DNA from: Bifidobacterium sp.
Lineage (GTDB): Bacteria; Actinomycetota; Actinomycetes; Actinomycetales; Bifidobacteriaceae
Assembly: GCF_022640935.1 (NCBI RefSeq)
Contig: NZ_JALCCV010000024.1
Coordinates: 1 to 33,914 of the forward strand
DNA: 33,914 nt
Direction of reading: 5' to 3'
Part shown: one piece after another, positions 26,835 through 33,914 of the stretch
Layout: every line of letters begins with the position of its first letter
Position numbering within the stretch: the stretch's first letter is position 1
Position numbers and translations under genes: made by a program
Notes under the pieces: generated by a model
The model's input: only the letters and a program-made list of their open reading frames with translations
Told to the model about the DNA's origin: nothing
Databases searched by the model: none

Positions 26835-26974
26835 GCTGATGTTTCTCGTTTTCTGATGCTGGTTGATGGATAGTGCCTAGTGGTTGGTGCCTAACGGCAC
26901 CGAGATTCGTTGCCCGTTGGCGGGACGCTATATCTCTGCATGCGTTTGTTCTCAGATGTTCGGCATGAGCTGCC

Positions 26975-27145
26975 TCAGCGGGTTTCGCGGAAGATCACGC
27001 GCCTGCGCACAATGGGGTCGAACTTGAGCAGTTCGAGGCGGTCCGGCGTGTTCCGCCGGTTTTTCGTGGTGGTGTAGGTCGAGCCGGTTCCTGCGGTCGA
27101 GCGCAGGGTGATGACGGGTCGGAGCACCGAAGCCTTGTTGGCCAT
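26975..27145 (-). CDS. rpmG: 50S ribosomal protein L33, cysteine-free
   Basis: The 56-residue product [56 protein letters not shown] is the zinc-free L33. The usual CxxC pairs are absent. AAAGGA stands about eight bases before the ATG at 27145. Upstream there is a repeated GCGCAGCTGCGC palindrome (27177-27188 and following), possibly a structured leader between L28 and L33. Confidence 0.95.
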   Translation of the reverse strand: MANKASVLRPVITLRSTAGTGSTYTTTKNRRNTPDRLELLKFDPIVRRRVIFRETR

Positions 27146-27311
27146 GGCTTGTCCTTTCTTTTCTGAAGGTGTCTTTGCGCAGCTGCGCAGCTGCGAAGTT
27201 GCGCTGTGCTATCGGTTTGCGAAGTTTTGATACTAAGGCGTGGACGCCGCCGAGATCCTGTCAATTGCCGGCAAGCGAACGCCAAATGGCTCGTCTATGC
27301 AGTCTCGCCGG

Positions 27312-27563
27312 TCAGCGAATGCTCTTGGAATCGAGGTATCCCCTGGCATGCGCCCGAACAAGCGCCGCCTCGATGCCGATGCGGCTGATGGTCTTGATGC
27401 CTTGTGCGCTGACGGTCAGCGTGACGTGGCGCCGCAGCGAAGGCACCCAGTAGCGTTTGCGTTGCAGGTTCGGCTTGAAGGTGCGACGGGTTTTGCGGTG
27501 CGAGTGGGATACGTTGTTGCCGGTTGAGACATGCGTGCCCAGAATTTGACATTGTTTGGTCAT
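27312..27563 (-). CDS. rpmB2: 50S ribosomal protein L28, alternative form
   Basis: The 83-residue product MTKQCQILGTHVSTGNNVSHSHRKTRRTFKPNLQRKRYWVPSLRRHVTLTVSAQGIKTISRIGIEAALVRAHARGYL is L28. It has a single Cys (position 5), so it cannot form the four-Cys zinc site of the ordinary form. It is the first gene of the operon. No ribosome binding site precedes the ATG, and a -10 hexamer (TATATT, 27576-27571) ends only seven bases before it, so the mRNA is likely leaderless. TTG at 27572 is not used. Confidence 0.94.
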   Translation of the reverse strand: MTKQCQILGTHVSTGNNVSHSHRKTRRTFKPNLQRKRYWVPSLRRHVTLTVSAQGIKTISRIGIEAALVRAHARGYLDSKSIR

Positions 27564-27599
27564 ATCTGTCAATATATCAAATGAGAATCGTTATCACAA
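27546..27599. promoter_or_regulatory. divergent promoters with a Zur box
   Basis: TGAGAATCGTTATCA (27582-27596) is a perfect TGA-n-AA-nnn-TT-n-TCA palindrome, the form recognised by actinobacterial Zur. On the minus strand, TTGTGA (27599-27594), 17 bases, then TATATT (27576-27571) make a promoter for rpmB2, with the box filling most of the spacer. On the plus strand, TTGACA (27546-27551), 17 bases, then TCAATA (27569-27574) make a promoter for the COG0523 gene, with the box at or just after the start of transcription. Zur with zinc would shut both off. The promoters and the role are inferred. Confidence 0.8.
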
Positions 27600-27613
27600 G
27601 TTGAAAGGATGTC

Positions 27614-28441
27614 ATGTCTGATTTTTTGGTATCGCACAGGGACGCAGCGCAATGCGCAGCAGACGCAAAGCGCGCGGCGCAGCTCGATGTCGTGCTGCTC
27701 ACCGGAGCGGATCGGCTGTCGTTGGATTCCGTGGCATTTTCGCTGATGGACACTTGCGAGGGCGTGATCGGCATTACATACGACGTACGTGTCGGCGACG
27801 GGTCGATCGATCCAGACGAGACCATCGATCCCGAGCAGCCGAACCCCGGAACGACAGTATTGCGCGGCGTAAGCATGCCGATTGAGTCCGGGCTGCGCAG
27901 CTCGGACTCGCACGCATGCCCCATGAGCGACTGCTGCCTAACTTGCACCGTCAAACATGATGCGGCTAGAACGCTTGAACGCTTGCAGGGGCGCTCCGGA
28001 ATTGTGCTCATCTCGCTGCCGATAGGCGTCGAGGGCACGCCAGTCGCGCAGTACCTCGATGATTTGTTCAGCCTCAACGAGTGGGGCGCGGGTATGCGCA
28101 TCGCGACCATTGCCAACGCGGTAGGCCTCGACGAATTCGAGGAGCGCTTCTTCGACGACGAGCCGCTGTGCCTGTCCGGCGCCAGCGAGGAAGACGGAGT
28201 CTTCGATGCGCGATCCACCGGTGCCGTAGTTTCGCGTCTTATCCGCGAGGCCATGCATGTGCTCGAGCTTCCCGTGGTCGGTGCCGGTTGTCTGGCGCGT
28301 CACGTCGACGCCGCAGGCGACTGCCGCTGCCGAGATATCATCCGTGCGATCGCCGACAGCCAGACCACAGTGTACGAAGACGCCCATGAGATCACATTGC
28401 GTGACTTGGCTGCGCCAATACAAGAGCTCGCTGTTTCTTGA
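27614..28441 (+). CDS. COG0523 (CobW-like) protein with degenerate Walker A
   Basis: COG0523 proteins are G3E P-loop GTPases, many of them zinc metallochaperones that act in zinc starvation. Signs here are the TVLRGVSMPIESGLRSSDSHACPMSDCCLTCTVKHDAARTLERLQGRSGIVLISLP stretch, matching the usual cys-rich CxCC metal site (CCLTC) and the following Walker-B-like region. The first strand reads VVLLTGADRLSLDSVAFSLMD in place of GxxGxGKTT, so a normal nucleotide phosphate loop is missing. The 275-residue product lacks most of the C-terminal CobW_C domain (usual length 330-400). AAAGGA precedes the ATG at 27614 by four bases. It is divergent from, and shares its operator with, the zinc-free ribosomal operon. 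An actinobacterial sub-branch without GKTT is known to me only from memory. Confidence 0.82.
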   Translation: MSDFLVSHRDAAQCAADAKRAAQLDVVLLTGADRLSLDSVAFSLMDTCEGVIGITYDVRVGDGSIDPDETIDPEQPNPGTTVLRGVSMPIESGLRSSDSHACPMSDCCLTCTVKHDAARTLERLQGRSGIVLISLPIGVEGTPVAQYLDDLFSLNEWGAGMRIATIANAVGLDEFEERFFDDEPLCLSGASEEDGVFDARSTGAVVSRLIREAMHVLELPVVGAGCLARHVDAAGDCRCRDIIRAIADSQTTVYEDAHEITLRDLAAPIQELAVS

Positions 28442-28498
28442 GAATGACCGTGTTTTGAAAATAACTGTCTTCCCGATGAGTGCCCTGAGTATGATGAG

Positions 28499-31243
28499 CT
28501 AGTCTGCGGGCACGGTATTTGCGCATTGCTCGTCAATATTCTTCGGGGGCTTGAGCTGCATGCTTCGGGCCGCGCTTGGCTGCGCGGCATCGCTGAAGCC
28601 GGTTTCACGCAGCACGCCGAGCAATTCTCGCATGTCGGCCAGCGCGGAGCGGCCGCGGGTCCCGATGTCTGTGAATGCCGAGGACAGCTCCTCGGGCGAA
28701 GGCTCTTGGCTGCGCGACTCATAGTCGTCGAGCATGTGCAGTCCTGCGACCGCCTGATCGATCACGCCGGTCAAGGTATGCGTGACCTCGGATTGAATGG
28801 ATGCGCTGATGCGGTCGCGCTCAAGATTTGCGGCGAGTACCTTCTGCTGCTCGCGTTCCGCCCGCAATGCCTCTTCGCGCGTTTGGAGCACCAGCGCGTT
28901 CGCGCCGCTGGAACGCGCCCAACGGGCAAGCGCGATAGTGGCGACGCACAGGATAGCTACGATCATGCTGAATCCGGCACCGATGAACAGGTCTCTAAGG
29001 CCGGAACTCTCGTATTGCCCCTTTCCGCGAATGTTGAGCAGGGCGTTGATGATCGATTCGTATCCGTGATAGCCGATTGTGATCTTCACCCCGACAAGCG
29101 CGGAATTGATGCCAACTGCCGCCCAGACCCAACGCCGGGCGCGCTCTGTGCCATACAACGTGACCGAATACAGAGAGAGCAGGGCAAAAACGTCCATAAC
29201 GGTCGCAGAAGGAATGAACAGAAGCATCAATGCGCAGAGCGTCGCGACGCATGCGGCGCTGAATTCGGGTGTCTGCCGGCGCAGCGCCAGCGGCAGGAGC
29301 AGCAGAAGCGCCAATGCCGCGGTAAGCTTCGGATCATCGTAGCCTGCGGCATCGGAGAATATCGAAACAAAGACGATGACGATGATCAGCAGCGTGCTTA
29401 TGGCATCGACCATGAGATAGTGGCGTTCCGTCCATTGCGACAGTCGCTCGACCCAGTTGAACTCTCCGCCGTGTTGTGGGCCGGCCTGTCGTAAGGGCTT
29501 GGAATGCAACAGTTGCATGACGTCGACCAGGCGCGTTCTGAGCACGATAGGGATGGGAACGCTGGTGCTGCCGTGTTCATTAGTGGCAGTGGCATTGGCG
29601 TCGCCGGCATCTCGCGATCTCGACGCCGGCAGCGGACGGGAGCCAGCGGGGAAATCGTCTGGGCCAGTTGGATCCAGATGAATTGAACTATGGGATCGAT
29701 CCGAATTGAGGCGGGTCTTATCCATTGGGAATTGAGGTGTATTCCGCCCGATATGCAACGTCGCCAGATCGCTGTCATGCGATGTCGCCTGATTTTGGCC
29801 AGACGCAGCCGCAGCAGATACTGCAAGGGTTGCGGCGGTGCCGTGCGGGGAATCCAACCGGTCGAGCGTCTGGTCGTGCCGCAACGGCTGGATCCGCAGG
29901 TTTCGGGTATCCTTCAGCCATTCGGTATCGATCGACCGCTCAGCACCGCGCACCGGCAAATGCGCAGTTGCATTTGCGCCTGTCCGTTTTGATTCTCTTG
30001 CACATGGCAGAAACGCCCGCACCTCGAATCCGCCGCCGATCCGTGGTCCGCATGACAGCGTGCCTTGCGCCGATTCGACACGTTCGCGCATCCCGATCAA
30101 GCCATAGCCGGGCTGATGGCCGTCCAAAGAAGCCCCGGCCCCGCGCCCATTGTCGCATATCGATATGGTGATGCCATGCTCAGACCACTGTTCCTCGATC
30201 TGAACGTCCGCCTGCGGGCCGGCATATTTTCGCACATTCGTCAACGACTCCTGCACGATGTGGTACAGCGCGCCACTCGCCACTGGCGCGAGCAATTCTG
30301 GAGTCGCTGTTCCAGTGATTCGGCGTGTGAAACGCCTATCGGGAGAGGCGGCCTGAGCCTGATCAAGCAATGATCCGATATCAGCGTAATCGGCATGCGA
30401 CGAACCTCCCAGCATGCCGAGCACCCGGCGCATGTCGTGCAGCGCGCGCTCGGATTCATGGCGAATCGTCTCCATCGTGACGCGGGCCACTGCTGGATTT
30501 CGTATTCCGGCGTAGCGCCCGGCGTCGGATTGCACGATGATGATCGACAGAGTGTGCGCCACCACGTCGTGCATGTCGCGCGCGATGCGGGCGCGCTCGG
30601 CGAGTGCGGCGATATGCCGTTCCTCACCTTCGCGCGCCTCGATGGAGGCATTGCGCTCGCGCAGCAGAACGATGGTGGTCAGCCGCGCTCGGGTCCAGTA
30701 TGCGATGACGATGATTGAACCGAGGCATATGCCGATTCCCGCGCCCACTACGGCCGCGGTCTGCCCAAAAGACCGCAGGCAGGTCAGTGTGCCGTTGGCC
30801 AGGCAGGAACGCGTGGAGGCGCTATGCAGCGGACCGATGGTCGACAATGCCATCATCAGCGCCGCCAAGGCGCCCATGATGAGAGCCAATACAATGAAAC
30901 GTCGTGTATTTTCCGGCTTGCCGTAAACGATCGCCGAATAAAGCATGACCATCGCCAGCGCATCACTGAGCACCACTGCGGGGCCAGCTACGAGCTGCAC
31001 GGCGCAGATCGCGGCGAAAGCGAGTGCGGCGGCCTGTGGGCGCCATCGGCGGAACAGCACCGGAACCATGAGCGCAAGTCCCCACAGCGTCTGAACGGTC
31101 TGCCCGTAAGAAGCCAGGAGACCCGCCGTGTCGGACAGCGACCCGCTGATGGCGATGGTGAACAGGCAACCCAACGCGAGCACGATGTCGGATGGGCGGA
31201 TGTACCGCCGGCACCATGCGCCGAATCGTGCAGCTGAGTTCAT
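28499..31243 (-). CDS. tandem sensor histidine kinase; second unit degenerate
   Basis: A 914-residue protein made of two membrane-kinase units. Unit 1: about five or six membrane segments (20-185), HisKA_3 RIARDMHDVVAHTLSIIIVQ with His225, the N box QESLTNVRKYA (331-341), G1 DNGRGAG (364-370) and G2 GYGLIGMRERV. A 180-residue linker, Ser/Thr/Arg-rich, follows (about 420-600). Unit 2: another set of membrane segments (about 620-790) and a helix that reads ERDRISASIQSEVTHTLTGVIDQ, with Gln817 in place of the His, ending in SALADMRELLGVLRE; no ATPase domain follows. Thus the second unit cannot be a kinase. Start ATG 31243 has a weak upstream site. It is a DesK/NarX-like kinase. No response regulator is adjacent; the LuxR regulator 6.3 kb away is the only one in the window. 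Confidence 0.88.
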   Translation of the reverse strand: MNSAARFGAWCRRYIRPSDIVLALGCLFTIAISGSLSDTAGLLASYGQTVQTLWGLALMVPVLFRRWRPQAAALAFAAICAVQLVAGPAVVLSDALAMVMLYSAIVYGKPENTRRFIVLALIMGALAALMMALSTIGPLHSASTRSCLANGTLTCLRSFGQTAAVVGAGIGICLGSIIVIAYWTRARLTTIVLLRERNASIEAREGEERHIAALAERARIARDMHDVVAHTLSIIIVQSDAGRYAGIRNPAVARVTMETIRHESERALHDMRRVLGMLGGSSHADYADIGSLLDQAQAASPDRRFTRRITGTATPELLAPVASGALYHIVQESLTNVRKYAGPQADVQIEEQWSEHGITISICDNGRGAGASLDGHQPGYGLIGMRERVESAQGTLSCGPRIGGGFEVRAFLPCARESKRTGANATAHLPVRGAERSIDTEWLKDTRNLRIQPLRHDQTLDRLDSPHGTAATLAVSAAAASGQNQATSHDSDLATLHIGRNTPQFPMDKTRLNSDRSHSSIHLDPTGPDDFPAGSRPLPASRSRDAGDANATATNEHGSTSVPIPIVLRTRLVDVMQLLHSKPLRQAGPQHGGEFNWVERLSQWTERHYLMVDAISTLLIIVIVFVSIFSDAAGYDDPKLTAALALLLLLPLALRRQTPEFSAACVATLCALMLLFIPSATVMDVFALLSLYSVTLYGTERARRWVWAAVGINSALVGVKITIGYHGYESIINALLNIRGKGQYESSGLRDLFIGAGFSMIVAILCVATIALARWARSSGANALVLQTREEALRAEREQQKVLAANLERDRISASIQSEVTHTLTGVIDQAVAGLHMLDDYESRSQEPSPEELSSAFTDIGTRGRSALADMRELLGVLRETGFSDAAQPSAARSMQLKPPKNIDEQCANTVPAD

Positions 31244-31433
31244 GGTTCAAGGCTAGCGCGCTTGAAACCCCGAAGCCATCGTGCTGGCGGATGATGCTGC
31301 GGTCGGTGCGGCTCGGTAATTGGAGACCGCGCGGCTCGCGCGATTGCAGCAGGCTGCGGGTAGGCTCATGAGCCGTGGCCTGAGCGAGATGCGAAGGCCT
31401 ATGGAACGACGGTAACGATGGGAGAGTACGGCT

Positions 31434-32819
31434 ATGACACTGCTGCATGAGTATTATGTTCCGGGAATGCACGTCGAGGAGCATTCGATCGCGGTGCCGC
31501 TCGATTGGTCGGGCACAACGCCTGGGGCCTCTGCCCATGTGGCGGCGGGGGAGATGGCGGACTCTCTCGCACTGTTCTACCGTGTGCTCAGCGCGCCCGA
31601 ACATGCGCATGACACTGATTTGCCGCTGCTGGTCTATCTGCAAGGAGGTCCAGGCGGAGCGGGGCCGAGGCCGCTCGGTCCGTCGAGCGATGGCTGGATA
31701 GCCGAAGCGATCAAGCATTTCCGCGTTATTCTGCCCGATCAGCGCGGCACTGGGCGATCCTCGCGCATCGACGGTCAGGTCATGGCCAGGTTCGAGCGGC
31801 CGGAGGATCAAGCGGCATATCTCAAACGTTTCCTCGCCGATTCGATCGTGCGTGATTTCGAGCATCTGCGGCGCACCGAATTCGGCGCCGCGCCTTGGGT
31901 AACGCTCGGCCAGAGCTACGGCGGATTCCTGACCCTGACCTATCTGTCCCTGTTCCCGCAAGGGCTTGCGGCCAGCTTCACCTGCGGCGGCATACCGCAT
32001 GTGCCGGCCGACGCGCGCGAGGTTTACGAGCATACGTTCCCGCGCATGGCAGCCAAAACGCGGCAATATTACGAACGTTACCCCCAGGATCGCGATCGGG
32101 TCGCGGCTGTAGCCGACCGGCTTGGACACGCAGATGCGGCAGCGCAGCCGCCACTCCCCAAGCTGCCCAATGGCGACCCGCTGAGCATCGAGCGCTTGCA
32201 GGCTTTGGGCGGCGGCTTCGGCATGAAGCCAAGCTTCGAGCGAGTCCATTGGATCTTCGACAGCGCCTTCCTCGATGGCGACGGCGAGCCGGGCGGCCAG
32301 TCCCCGCTGTCTGAGGAATTCCTGGCGGCCGTGGGATCGGCCACGGCTTCAAGCCCGCTGTATTGGCCGCTGCAGGAGTTCATCTATGCCGACGGCGAGC
32401 TGGAACAGCCGATCAATTGGGCCGCGCAGCAGGTGCGCGACGAGCACTCCGAATTCAGCACCCGGCAACGGCCGCTGCTGTTCACCGGCGAAGCGATGTT
32501 TCCATGGATGTTCGAGCAGGAACGCGCACTGCGGCCTTTCCGCTCCGTGATGGATGTGCTCATGGCGGATACGCATTTCGGCACGATCTACGATATGGGG
32601 CAGCTGGCGCGCAACGAGGTGCCGTTGCAGTCGGTGGTCTACTATGACGATATGTATGTCGACTCGGGCCTGCAGCTTGATACCCTGTCGCATGTCGGGC
32701 GTTCGCATTATTGGGTCACCAATGAGTTCGAGCACGACGGTCTGCATGGTGACGCGGTATTCCGCAAGCTCTACGGCGAGGCGCTTGACCGCGGAGACAT
32801 GGCTAGGTTATTCCAGTGA
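31434..32819 (+). CDS. pip: proline iminopeptidase (alpha/beta hydrolase, S33)
   Basis: The enzyme removes N-terminal proline from peptides. The 461-residue product has LLVYLQGGPGGAG (oxyanion loop HGGPG-type), ILPDQRGTGRSS and the nucleophile elbow LGQSYGGFL with Ser161. A helical cap (about 190-350) comes next, then the acid/base part VYYDDMYVDSGLQLDTLSHVGRSHYWVTNEFEHDGLHGD, holding the Asp and His of the triad. Length fits the longer S33 type (about 420-460) found in actinobacteria. GGGAGAG stands about eight bases before the ATG at 31434. Together with proC downstream, this could supply and process proline; they are separated by 121 bases, same strand. No signal peptide, so cytoplasmic. 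Confidence 0.93.
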   Translation: MTLLHEYYVPGMHVEEHSIAVPLDWSGTTPGASAHVAAGEMADSLALFYRVLSAPEHAHDTDLPLLVYLQGGPGGAGPRPLGPSSDGWIAEAIKHFRVILPDQRGTGRSSRIDGQVMARFERPEDQAAYLKRFLADSIVRDFEHLRRTEFGAAPWVTLGQSYGGFLTLTYLSLFPQGLAASFTCGGIPHVPADAREVYEHTFPRMAAKTRQYYERYPQDRDRVAAVADRLGHADAAAQPPLPKLPNGDPLSIERLQALGGGFGMKPSFERVHWIFDSAFLDGDGEPGGQSPLSEEFLAAVGSATASSPLYWPLQEFIYADGELEQPINWAAQQVRDEHSEFSTRQRPLLFTGEAMFPWMFEQERALRPFRSVMDVLMADTHFGTIYDMGQLARNEVPLQSVVYYDDMYVDSGLQLDTLSHVGRSHYWVTNEFEHDGLHGDAVFRKLYGEALDRGDMARLFQ

Positions 32820-32940
32820 TTAACATGGGCATCATCCGCATGATCGATATAGCTGCGGGCAGAACGACCATCGTCGTCGAGAACGACAATATGCAGTGAC
32901 ACGACAGATCCGCACGCTGATGCGGATGAAAGGAATACGC

Positions 32941-33732
32941 ATGGACAAGCCTGTCATCGGATTCATCGGATATGGCAATATGGCCCAGGCGATCGCCCAA
33001 GGGCTGGTCGGTGGCGACGTGGTGCCGGGGGAACGGATCGTGGCTTGCGCCGGGCATTTCGACAAGCTTGAACGCAATACGGCGGCCATCGGCGCGCAGG
33101 CCAAACGCACTGCTGCTGAAGTCGTCGAGGCCGCCGACATCGTGGTCGTCGCGGTCAAGCCTTATCAGATCGAAAGTGTGCTCGGCCCGGTAGCGGGGCA
33201 GTTCAAAGGCGGCAAGCCGTTTATCGTGTCCATAGCCGGAGGCTGGGAGCTTGGACAGTACCGTGAACTGCTGGGCAAGGGAGCGCATGTGCAGTGCGCG
33301 ATTCCCAACACGCCCATCGCCGTAGGCAAGGGCATCATGGTCACCGAGGAGGCGAATACGCTCAGCGACGAGGACCGGCAGACCTTCGAAGCGGTATTTT
33401 CTCCGATCGCGCAGATCGAGCGTGTCGACAGCGAGCATCTGGCCATCGCCACCGACATCGCCGGCTGCGGACCGGCCTTCACCGCCATGTACATCGAGGC
33501 GCTTGGCGACGCCGGCGTACAGCACGGCCTGCAGCGTGAGAGCGCTTACCGCCTTGCCGCTGCAATGGCCGAAGGCGTCGGCGCACTTTACCTGGCCACC
33601 GGAACCCATCCTGGCGCTATGAAGGACGCTGTCTGTTCGCCCGGCGGCTCGACCATCCGCGGCGTCGTGCAGCTGGAGAAGGACGGTTTCCGAGGCACAG
33701 TCATCGAAGCCATTAATGCCATAGAGGCGTAA
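32941..33732 (+). CDS. proC: pyrroline-5-carboxylate reductase
   Basis: Catalyses the last step of proline synthesis, reducing pyrroline-5-carboxylate with NAD(P)H. The 263-residue product has VIGFIGYGNMAQAIAQGL (Rossmann loop), AADIVVVAVKPYQ, RVDSEHLAIATDIAGCGPAF and the P5CR signature AVCSPGGSTIRGVVQLE. AAAGGAA lies about six bases before the ATG at 32941; the longer frame from 32896 adds Arg-rich residues and is not used. It ends at 33732, after which 182 bases have no gene. Confidence 0.96.
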   Translation: MDKPVIGFIGYGNMAQAIAQGLVGGDVVPGERIVACAGHFDKLERNTAAIGAQAKRTAAEVVEAADIVVVAVKPYQIESVLGPVAGQFKGGKPFIVSIAGGWELGQYRELLGKGAHVQCAIPNTPIAVGKGIMVTEEANTLSDEDRQTFEAVFSPIAQIERVDSEHLAIATDIAGCGPAFTAMYIEALGDAGVQHGLQRESAYRLAAAMAEGVGALYLATGTHPGAMKDAVCSPGGSTIRGVVQLEKDGFRGTVIEAINAIEA

Positions 33733-33809
33733 AACTTCAGACTCGTACGCAACCGCAAATTCCGGGTAGTGGATTCCAAATTGCTCTCTGCACCAGGCTC
33801 TGTGCCATT

Positions 33810-33819
33810 TATTAAGCAG
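33810..33819 (+). repeat. seventh copy of TATTAAGCAG
   Basis: An exact TATTAAGCA (33810-33818) followed by G, as in the 24 kb array, lies after proC in sequence without a gene. No inverted partner is visible before the window ends. Confidence 0.5.
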
Positions 33820-33914
33820 TTTGCCCGCCGACAACCTCTGCCTGCGGCAATATGCGCCCTTGCTGTATGCGGGCAACGGCGGAATTTCAACGGTCTCGCG
33901 AACCGCAAAACGTA

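Noticed and set aside
30963..32249. 428-residue minus-strand frame across the kinase and peptidase genes
   Set aside because: Overlaps two supported genes in other frames and shows no family.

Overview
The window reads as chromosomal DNA of a high-GC Gram-positive bacterium, most likely a Bifidobacterium or close relative. The evidence is the GC-rich codon use, the actinobacterial forms of the O-methyltransferase, LOG-family protein, YraN/ComM/DprA cluster and succinate dehydrogenase pair, and the gene neighbourhood. Species cannot be fixed from the sequence alone.

Layout. Positions 1-2047 are gene-poor and decayed: a possible gene running off the left edge, one small basic protein (187-363) and a frameshifted, internally deleted gamma-glutamyltransferase relic. 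A tRNA-Arg(ACG) is followed by nhaA, a DUF1801-family protein and a LOG-family phosphoribohydrolase. On the minus strand come an O-methyltransferase and the sdhA-sdhB pair, with no membrane-anchor gene in the window. After a small MGMT-family gene there is a translationally coupled minus-strand cluster yraN-comM-dprA. Two inverted, perfect DnaA-box sequences lie upstream of it. pdxY and a PLP-dependent O-acetylhomoserine sulfhydrylase are divergent. A MacB/LolD-type ABC ATPase and an FtsX-type permease (17.3-21.0 kb) follow, then a minus-strand LuxR-type response regulator and a divergent UMF1-type MFS transporter.

23.9-25.7 kb is plastic. It holds a six-copy nested-dyad array of TATTAAGCA, a GNAT gene, a frameshifted Phd/YefM-RelE/ParE toxin-antitoxin pair that still has its palindromic operator, and a hairpin with a 21-bp perfect stem.

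25.7-28.4 kb is the clearest functional unit: a zinc-starvation locus. Six cysteine-poor ribosomal protein paralogues (L28, L33, S14, L31 type B, L36, L32) run leftward. A degenerate COG0523 (CobW-like) protein runs rightward. One Zur-type palindrome lies between them and overlaps both predicted promoters; the first ribosomal gene appears to be leaderless.

The right end carries a very unusual 914-residue sensor kinase made of two tandem membrane-kinase units, the second lacking both the phospho-accepting histidine and the ATPase domain. It is followed by a proline iminopeptidase and proC. The kinase has no adjacent regulator and the regulator at 21.3-22.2 kb has no adjacent kinase, so they may be partners. 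The strongest candidates for something undescribed are the tandem kinase and the nested-dyad repeat array. The zinc locus is a known type with some unusual details.
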